NCBI GenBank assembly: GCA_019187195.1
Contig: JABAQT010000028.1
Location: 4,202 to 68,201, forward strand
DNA: 64,000 nucleotides
Origin: Bryobacteraceae bacterium
GTDB taxonomy: Bacteria > Acidobacteriota > Terriglobia > Bryobacterales > Bryobacteraceae
Direction of reading: 5' to 3'
Shown here: positions 59,178 to 64,000 of the stretch, piece by piece
How positions within the stretch are numbered: the stretch's first letter is position 1
Layout of the letters: each line of letters opens with the position of its first letter
Translations under genes and position numbers: made by a program
Notes under the pieces: generated by a model
What the model saw: the letters and a program-made list of their open reading frames with translations, nothing else
Databases searched by the model: none
What the model was told of the DNA's origin: nothing

Positions 59178-61259
59178 TCAGCGCCTGAACTCCACCACCA
59201 CGTGCTCGCCCGGACGCAGCGGCGCCCCCGGCGGCGGATCCTGCGCCCACGCCAGCCCCGATCCCCTCGCGTCCACCGCGATCCCCGCCGGAGCCGTCTC
59301 GTTCAGCACGTCGCGCATGGTCTTCCCCAACAGGTTCGGAACCCTCGGGCCTTCTCCCGGAAACGAAGCCATCTGCAATCGCGCGCTCACCGCGGGAGCC
59401 GGAGCCTCCGCATCCGCCGCGGCCCCTTCCGGAACCGGAGCCGGCGGCGCGCTCGCGGCGTCGTTGTCGTCCCCGCCCGCCGTCTCCGCTGGCGAACCCT
59501 TGGCAATCTGCACATCGTCAATGGGATCCTTCGGAACGTCCAGTATCCGCAGCGCCACCGCCGCCACCTCCCGGAACACCGGAGCCGCCACCGTCCCGCC
59601 CCAGTCCGGCGAGCCGTTCATCGTAACCGCCACCACGATCCTCGGATCGCTCATCGGGGCCATCCCCATGAACGACGCGTTGTACTTGTGCGTGTACGTC
59701 TTTGCCTGAAAATCGTATATCTGCGCTGATCCCGTCTTCCCCGCGACCGTGTACCCCGGAATCCGCGCCCTCGTCCCCGTGCCTCCCGGCAGCACGACAC
59801 CGTGCATCATGCTCCGCATCTTCGCGGCATTCAACGCGCTGATCACCTGCACCGCCGGCGACTCCGGCTCGACCTCCACCGGTTCCCCCGCCCGCTGCCG
59901 CCGCAGCACAATGCGCGGCTTCACCAGAAATCCATTGTTGGCCACCACCGAACAGGCTTGCGCCAGTTGCAGCGTCGTCACCGTTAACTCGTGCCCCATC
60001 GGCACTGATCCGATGGACGTCTTCCCCCACTTCCGCGGTTCAAATACCTGCCCCGGCGACTCCGACGGCAGTGGAATCCCCACCCGCTTGCCGAACCCGA
60101 ATCGGGTGATGTACTCGTACAGGTTCTTCACCCCCACCTGCATCCCGATCTGAATCGCCCCGACATTCGACGAATGCGCCAGCACCTCCCGCATCGGAAT
60201 CACGCCCAGCCCCGCGTGCGAATCGTGAATCACCCGTCCGTACAGGCTCATCACCCCTCCCATGCAGTTGATGGGCGATTCCGGCTGCAACCGCGTCGTC
60301 TCGAGTGCCGCCGATAACGTCACTACCTTGAATACGGACCCCGGCTCGAAGGGAGCCGCGATCGCCAGGTTCAGCCGCGCCGCCATGCCGTCCCTGCCCG
60401 ACGGCGGTTCATTCGGATCGAACGTCGGATAGCTCGTCATCGCCAGGATGTCGCCGTTGTGCGGATTCATCACCACCACGCTGCCCGTCTTGCAGCGGCA
60501 CGTCCCCATCGCTTTCCGCAACTCGCGCTCCGCCACGTATTGAATCCGCTCATCGATCGTCAGCGTGATGTCCTTGCCCGGCTGCGGCTTCGATTCCACG
60601 ATCGATTCATAGCCCCGGTTCGTGACATCCTTCATCACTCGAACCGAGCCCGGAATCCCTTCCAACTCCTCCTGAAGCCCCAATTCGATTCCGCCGTTGC
60701 CCCGCTCCTCGCTGTCCACCCCGCCCAGAATGTGCGCCGCCAGCGTTCCCTTCGGATACGTGCGCACCGTCTCGTCCCGGAACTCCACCCCGCTCAACTT
60801 CAACATCGCCACCCGCTCGGCTTCCTCGGTGCTGATGCGGTGCTTCACCCACATGAACCCCTTGCCGCTCGAGGCGTACGCCTGCAATCGATCGAGCAGT
60901 TCGCTCCTGTCCAGGTTCAATACGCGTGCCAGCACCTCCGCCGTCAGCGGCAAGTCCGGCATGTGTTGCGGGTTCGCCACCACGCTCTTCAGGGTCGTGC
61001 TTACCGCCAGCGCTTCGTCATTCCGGTCCAGAATGGATCCGCGCCGCGCGTGCGCCTCCATCACCTTCTGCTGCTGGTGTTGCGCCAGCATGAGGTATTC
61101 GCTGTTGGAAAAGACCTGCAGGTGGATCAACCGCAGGAAGACGATGAGGCACCAGCCGAGCCCGATACGCGCCAGCTTCCTCAGCCGCTTCGCGGCTGCT
61201 TCATCGGCCGGAGGCTCCGGATTACCCCCGAAATCTCGATTGCCCGGTGATCTCTGCAT
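59178..61259 (-). CDS. ftsI: Septal penicillin-binding protein (FtsI/PBP3-type transpeptidase) with C-terminal PASTA domain
   Basis: This 693-residue class B penicillin-binding protein has a membrane helix at ~31-50 and a dimerisation domain. Its transpeptidase carries SxxK as S308-VF-K311, SSN at 363-365 and KTG at 508-510. After ~560 a low-complexity acidic/Pro-Ala linker leads to one PASTA domain (~632-692, VPNLLGKTMRDVLN ... GEHVVVEFRR). PASTA on a division PBP is typical of Gram-positive PBP2x-like proteins (and SpoVD-type) and also occurs in Acidobacteriota. It crosslinks septal peptidoglycan. A 61-base gap separates it from ftsL. Confidence 0.95.
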   Translation of the reverse strand: MQRSPGNRDFGGNPEPPADEAAAKRLRKLARIGLGWCLIVFLRLIHLQVFSNSEYLMLAQHQQQKVMEAHARRGSILDRNDEALAVSTTLKSVVANPQHMPDLPLTAEVLARVLNLDRSELLDRLQAYASSGKGFMWVKHRISTEEAERVAMLKLSGVEFRDETVRTYPKGTLAAHILGGVDSEERGNGGIELGLQEELEGIPGSVRVMKDVTNRGYESIVESKPQPGKDITLTIDERIQYVAERELRKAMGTCRCKTGSVVVMNPHNGDILAMTSYPTFDPNEPPSGRDGMAARLNLAIAAPFEPGSVFKVVTLSAALETTRLQPESPINCMGGVMSLYGRVIHDSHAGLGVIPMREVLAHSSNVGAIQIGMQVGVKNLYEYITRFGFGKRVGIPLPSESPGQVFEPRKWGKTSIGSVPMGHELTVTTLQLAQACSVVANNGFLVKPRIVLRRQRAGEPVEVEPESPAVQVISALNAAKMRSMMHGVVLPGGTGTRARIPGYTVAGKTGSAQIYDFQAKTYTHKYNASFMGMAPMSDPRIVVAVTMNGSPDWGGTVAAPVFREVAAVALRILDVPKDPIDDVQIAKGSPAETAGGDDNDAASAPPAPVPEGAAADAEAPAPAVSARLQMASFPGEGPRVPNLLGKTMRDVLNETAPAGIAVDARGSGLAWAQDPPPGAPLRPGEHVVVEFRR

Positions 61260-61320
61260 TGACTGCCTTCCTCGCCCAGGATGTCCGGCCGGTGGGGGAT
61301 GCCCGGCTGGCTATGTTGTG

Positions 61321-61860
61321 CTACCGCGCGCCGGGATCCGCCGGAGCGCTTCCCGCTGGCGCCCCCAGCTTCACTTCACGCCCCATCGCCATCACCGGCC
61401 TGCTCTGCTCATCGAGATGAATCACACGCCCAGGGTCGGGATCCACGAATTCCTGCAGCCGCGCCAGTTCCGCCAGCCGCTCCGGACTCAGCAGTTTCGC
61501 TTCGCGCAGTTCCAACTCCGCGTTCAATGCCTGCAGCCGCTTGTACTCCTGCTTCAGATCTTCAATCTGGTAGCCCGCCATCCGGCGATAGCCGACAGGC
61601 AGCCCCAGCCCGATAACCAGCGCCGTGCACACGCTCGCCGCGCCGATCGTCTTCCAACAGAACTTGCCCGTCCGTGGATCCTGTTCCCGGATCACGTGGC
61701 TGTTATCGATCCTCTTGACATGAAAGCTCACGTCTTCATTTGGAAACGGACGCAGCCGGCTGTCCGTCACCTTCGGACGCGCCTCCATCCAGCGCGCGTC
61801 CACTCGTGTGCTGCCCTTCCCCAACAGGCGGTCATACAGTGTCGTCAGTGTTGCTGCCAT
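61321..61860 (-). CDS. ftsL: FtsL-like divisome protein
   Basis: This 179-residue bitopic protein has a ~70-residue basic cytoplasmic region, one membrane helix (~70-92, TIGAASVCTALVIGLGLPVGY), and a periplasmic coiled coil (YQIEDLKQEYKRLQALNAELELREAKLLSPERLAELARLQEF). The coiled-coil and the LSPERLAELA segment, which precedes a conserved P-x-P-type end, match FtsL. FtsL sequences are poorly conserved, so the call rests on topology and its place between rsmH (19-base gap) and ftsI. It is longer at the N-terminus than the Escherichia coli protein. Confidence 0.8.
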   Translation of the reverse strand: MAATLTTLYDRLLGKGSTRVDARWMEARPKVTDSRLRPFPNEDVSFHVKRIDNSHVIREQDPRTGKFCWKTIGAASVCTALVIGLGLPVGYRRMAGYQIEDLKQEYKRLQALNAELELREAKLLSPERLAELARLQEFVDPDPGRVIHLDEQSRPVMAMGREVKLGAPAGSAPADPGAR

Positions 61861-61879
61861 GCGATTTCCCTCTCTCCCG

Positions 61880-62749
61880 CTATGTCATCCTTACCGCGCG
61901 TAGCTTCGCGCTGCGCGACGCCGGATTCTCCAGCACTTCCTTCTCCGCCGGTTTTACGACGTGCTTTGTCAAGATTTGCGCCCGGCCTTCCCTGGCCAGC
62001 CGTTGAAACCCTTGCTTGACCGCGCGGTCCTCCGTCGACATGAACGTGATCACCACCATCCGCCCGCCCGCGGCCACCAACCCCGGTCCTGACTCGAGCA
62101 GCGCTTCCAGTTCCTCCCGCTCCCGGTTCACCGCAATCCGCAATGCCATAAAGGTGAGGGTCGCGGGGTGCAGCCGCCCCGTCCTCGGCACGGCCTCCTC
62201 GATCACACGCGCCAAATGTAGCGTGCCTCGAATCGGCCGCGCCCGGACGATTGCTCTGGCTATTCTCCGCGCCCTCCTTTCTTCGCCGAGTTGATAAATC
62301 AAATCGGCGAGCGCCTTCTCGGCTTCGAAATTGACGATCCCGGCCGCCGTCGGCCCTTCGGTGCGATTCATTCGCATGTCTAAAGGGCCGTCCGACTGCA
62401 GAGAAAATCCACGCTCTCCTTCTGTCAGTTGATAGCGGCTCACTCCCAAGTCCGCTACCAACCCGTCTACTTGTGCTACTCCACATGCTGCCAATGTCTT
62501 CGCCAACTGCGAAAAACTGCCCTGCCGGTACCGGATCCTTTCCGCCCACTCCCGCGTGTTCTCCCGCGCTATCTCGAGCGATTCCCCGTCCCGGTCGCTG
62601 GCGATTACCAAACCGCCCTCCAGCCGTTCCGCAATCAGCCTCGTATGTCCCCCGAGCCCGGCCGTCGCATCCAGATAAATTCCTCCCGGACGCACAGCCA
62701 AGTGCTCCATCACTTCCGCGCCCATCACAGGTATGTGAAGCGGCCCCAT
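61880..62749 (-). CDS. rsmH: 16S rRNA (cytosine1402-N4)-methyltransferase RsmH
   Basis: This 289-residue enzyme (formerly MraW) methylates C1402 of 16S rRNA. It begins HIPVMGAEVMEHLAV, with the SAM site DATAGLGGHTRLIAER, then GLVADLGVSRYQL, RMNRTEGPTAAGIVNF and the carboxy-terminal NPASRSAKLRAVRM (usually NPRSRSAKLR). Start ATG 62749 lies 6 bases after the mraZ stop. Size is slightly below average but all motifs are kept. Confidence 0.96.
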   Translation of the reverse strand: MGPLHIPVMGAEVMEHLAVRPGGIYLDATAGLGGHTRLIAERLEGGLVIASDRDGESLEIARENTREWAERIRYRQGSFSQLAKTLAACGVAQVDGLVADLGVSRYQLTEGERGFSLQSDGPLDMRMNRTEGPTAAGIVNFEAEKALADLIYQLGEERRARRIARAIVRARPIRGTLHLARVIEEAVPRTGRLHPATLTFMALRIAVNREREELEALLESGPGLVAAGGRMVVITFMSTEDRAVKQGFQRLAREGRAQILTKHVVKPAEKEVLENPASRSAKLRAVRMT

Positions 62750-62755
62750 ACATAC

Positions 62756-63247
62756 CTATTTGAGCCCCAGTTCTCTCAGATACGCTATCTTCGCCGCCAG
62801 GTCTTCCTCCGCCTCGCGGCATTTCTCCTCGAGCACCTGCTGGCTGTATACCAGGAACACCCCGTCGTGAGCTTCCATCCACACCTGGGCGTTCTCGATC
62901 CCCAGCCTCCGCCTCAGTGTCGTCGGCAACAGCAACCGCCCCGCCGAATCCATCTCCGAAAGGTCCCCGTACAGGTTCGCGCATAACAAGACCTGTTCTC
63001 CCACCGCTCCTGCGCGATTTGTCATCAAATCTTTGTTCGCCATCCACACCGGGAGAGTGTACACTTTGAGCGTGGGCAGTTTTAATGTCAGGTCCAAACA
63101 CGTCACAAACACTTTCGTCGCCTGCAGCGCCGTCAAGTATGAGGCAAACTGTACCGGCAGCTTCAAACGCCCTTTTTCGTCCACTTTGGCTGGATGCAGC
63201 CCCAGCGGCGGGTCGATTCGCGTCGGAGATGGGGGCGTCGAAACCAT
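62756..63247 (-). CDS. mraZ: Transcriptional regulator MraZ
   Basis: This 163-residue DNA-binding protein has two SpoVT/AbrB-like repeats. The first reads VDEKGRLKLPVQFASYL (~22-38) and the second MDSAGRLLLPTTLRRRLG (~99-116), both showing the DxxGRxxLP pattern. MraZ usually forms rings that bind phased repeats in front of the dcw operon, repressing or tuning it. Three such repeats lie directly upstream here. It has ~15 additional N-terminal residues and no Shine-Dalgarno sequence before ATG 63247. It is the first gene of the 14-gene cluster. Confidence 0.95.
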   Translation of the reverse strand: MVSTPPSPTRIDPPLGLHPAKVDEKGRLKLPVQFASYLTALQATKVFVTCLDLTLKLPTLKVYTLPVWMANKDLMTNRAGAVGEQVLLCANLYGDLSEMDSAGRLLLPTTLRRRLGIENAQVWMEAHDGVFLVYSQQVLEEKCREAEEDLAAKIAYLRELGLK

Positions 63248-63250
63248 TTT

Positions 63251-63280
63251 TTAACACATTCGACCACTTTCGGCCACCTG
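63251..63280 (-). repeat. Three 10-bp-phased MraZ boxes
   Basis: Read on the minus strand, CAGGTGGCCG, AAAGTGGTCG and AATGTGTTAA follow one another, with GTG at exactly the same place in each decamer (CAC on the plus strand at 63255, 63265 and 63275). MraZ operators elsewhere are GTGGG/AAAGTG-type boxes with a 10-bp period. The boxes cover the predicted start site and leader of mraZ, which fits autorepression. Confidence 0.8.
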
Positions 63281-63284
63281 AGCG

Positions 63285-63313
63285 ATTCTGACACATTCAC
63301 CTTTTCAAGGCAA
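63285..63313 (-). promoter_or_regulatory. Promoter of the dcw (mraZ) operon
   Basis: On the minus strand TTGCCT (63308-63313) and CAGAAT (63285-63290) are 17 bases apart. The start site would be near 63278, inside the first MraZ box. A 44-base tract, nearly all purine on this strand (63316-63359), with A-runs, lies just upstream of the -35 and could act as an UP element. Confidence 0.65.
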
Positions 63314-63359
63314 TACCTTTTTTCCCTCCTTTTTTTCGTTTCTCCTTTTGTTCTCTTCT

Positions 63360-63482
63360 ACATCCAGCCCTATCTACAAGTAGTAGCTGCACTCACCACA
63401 TCCACATCCCCTTGCACCCTCTTCCGTCATCCATAGCCATTCTTTCCGTTCCACCTTCCCTCTACGCTTCCCGCCTTCGCCC
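63360..63482. other. Intergenic region without a recognised gene
   Basis: This part of the gap between the divergent mraZ and SCO1-like genes is pyrimidine-rich on the plus strand and shows no coding pattern, RNA gene or clear hairpin. Confidence 0.5.
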
Positions 63483-63502
63483 GGTGGCCTAAAGTGGCGG
63501 TT
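63483..63502 (+). repeat. Two MraZ-like boxes in front of the SCO1-like gene
   Basis: GGTGGCCTAAAGTGG at 63483-63497 differs in one base from GGTGGCCGAAAGTGG of the mraZ operator and keeps the 10-bp GTGG period (63484 and 63494). It is on the opposite strand, about 60 bases before the SCO1-like start. A regulatory role is inferred from similarity only. Confidence 0.55.
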
Positions 63503-63560
63503 TCCAGTCCCCCCCGCCGCAAGTGAAATTTCTGCCACAATGCCTATGGAAGCAGTCCTC

Positions 63561-64000
63561 ATGAGCCCCTATCCATCCCGGCGTCATCTTTTCCTTACCT
63601 TCGCTGCCACCGCTTGCCGCCCTCCCATCGAACCGGAACTCCTGCCCGACGCCGGACAACTCCCCGACTTCTCCCTGTTCACCGAAACCGGAACCCCCTT
63701 CTTCCGCCGCGACCTTGCCGGCAAAGCCTGGGTCATGGATTTCATCTTCACCCGCTGCACCCTCGTCTGCCCCCGCCTCACCACTCAAATGCGCGCCATC
63801 GAACAGCAGGTGGACTCCCTCCCCGTTGGCCTGTTGTCCATCTCCATTGACCCTGAATACGACACCCCGCAACGGCTCCGCGCCTACGCCGCTCTACACA
63901 ATGCCCGCGCCCCCCGGTGGCGCTTCCTCACCGGCGAAAAAGCGGCCATTCGCGCCCTCCAGGTGAAAACCCAGCGCCATCTCGACCCGGAGGAAATCAC
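63561..64000 (+). CDS. SCO1/SenC-type thioredoxin-fold copper protein, 3' end beyond the window
   Basis: The visible 146 codons start at ATG 63561 behind GGAAG; in-frame ATGs at 63540 and 63546 are alternatives. The N-terminus (PSRRHLFLTFAATAC) resembles a lipoprotein signal with the Cys at residue 19. The mature part has LPDFSLFTETG, AWVMDFIFTRCTLVCPRLTTQM and LLSISIDPEYDTPQRL. The CxxxC (CTLVC) and the DPE-x-DTP segment are signatures of SCO1/SenC proteins, which deliver copper to cytochrome c oxidase or act as thiol-disulfide reductants. The third copper ligand (a His) would lie beyond the visible motif region. It is divergent from mraZ. Confidence 0.88.
   Translation, partial: MSPYPSRRHLFLTFAATACRPPIEPELLPDAGQLPDFSLFTETGTPFFRRDLAGKAWVMDFIFTRCTLVCPRLTTQMRAIEQQVDSLPVGLLSISIDPEYDTPQRLRAYAALHNARAPRWRFLTGEKAAIRALQVKTQRHLDPEEI

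Noticed and set aside
61845-63296. 483-codon minus-strand frame across mraZ and rsmH
   Set aside because: Out of frame with both genes, which are clear by motif; composition is Arg/Gly-rich without structure.

Overview
This is a 64 kb stretch of a GC-rich bacterial chromosome that is almost fully coding. It suggests a Gram-negative (diderm) member of the Acidobacteriota, probably of the Solibacter/Bryobacter type. The evidence is an outer-membrane apparatus (TolC-type channels, a TonB-dependent receptor with an N-terminal carboxypeptidase-regulatory-like domain), a PEGA-domain serine/threonine kinase, Tat-exported oxidoreductase/enolase/deacetylase proteins, and an F-ATPase operon with b' and b but no a or c subunit. 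The phylum is inferred from gene style, not proven. No tRNA, rRNA, CRISPR array, transposase or prophage gene was seen. The window reads as stable chromosomal core.

Layout. 1-10257 (minus strand): a peptidoglycan-binding protein, a secreted hydrolase/PDZ-like protein, a TPR protein, a TolC-family protein, then the F-ATPase genes atpF'-F-H-A-G-D-C behind a good sigma-70 promoter, and at the left edge a truncated exported YciI-like gene. 10371-12996 (plus): a cobalamin riboswitch controlling a TonB-dependent receptor. 13059-14720 (minus): a membrane Ser/Thr kinase. 14797-17504 (plus): ftsY, ribD, ribE. 17505-18461 (minus): a DHH phosphoesterase. 18587-20327 (plus): an exported Gfo/Idh/MocA protein and an M50-like membrane protein. 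20349-28356 (minus): an efflux cluster of three periplasmic adaptors, a MacB/FtsX-type permease without its ATPase, and a TolC channel. 28648-34775 (minus): clpX, lon, engB (ysxC) and rho. 35076-46659 (plus): a small unknown protein, a metzincin-type metalloprotease without a signal peptide, an unknown lipoprotein, a Tat-exported PIG-L deacetylase, an orphan CpaE/TadZ-like ATPase, a long Lhr helicase and a Tat-exported enolase-superfamily protein. 46667-63247 (minus): a nearly complete dcw division/cell-wall cluster in the order mraZ-rsmH-ftsL-ftsI-murE-murF-mraY-murD-ftsW-murG-murC-ftsQ-ftsA-ftsZ. 63561-64000 (plus): a truncated SCO1/SenC-like gene.

How the parts work together. The dcw cluster makes lipid II from UDP-MurNAc-peptide precursors (MurC-F, MraY, MurG) and supplies the septal machine (FtsW, FtsI, FtsL, FtsQ, FtsA, FtsZ). 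MurE carries the DNPR motif that goes with meso-diaminopimelate. MraZ probably represses its own promoter through three 10-bp-phased GTG boxes over the start site. A second, almost identical pair of boxes lies in front of the divergent SCO1-like gene. ClpX, Lon, EngB and Rho form a proteostasis/ribosome/termination block.

Most notable for follow-up: the second MraZ-like operator; the metzincin with its small upstream partner and a perfect 11-bp hairpin at the partner's stop codon; the three-adaptor efflux locus with long glycine/serine-rich insertions; and a recurring placement of -10-like hexamers so close to start codons that short-leader or leaderless mRNAs are likely.
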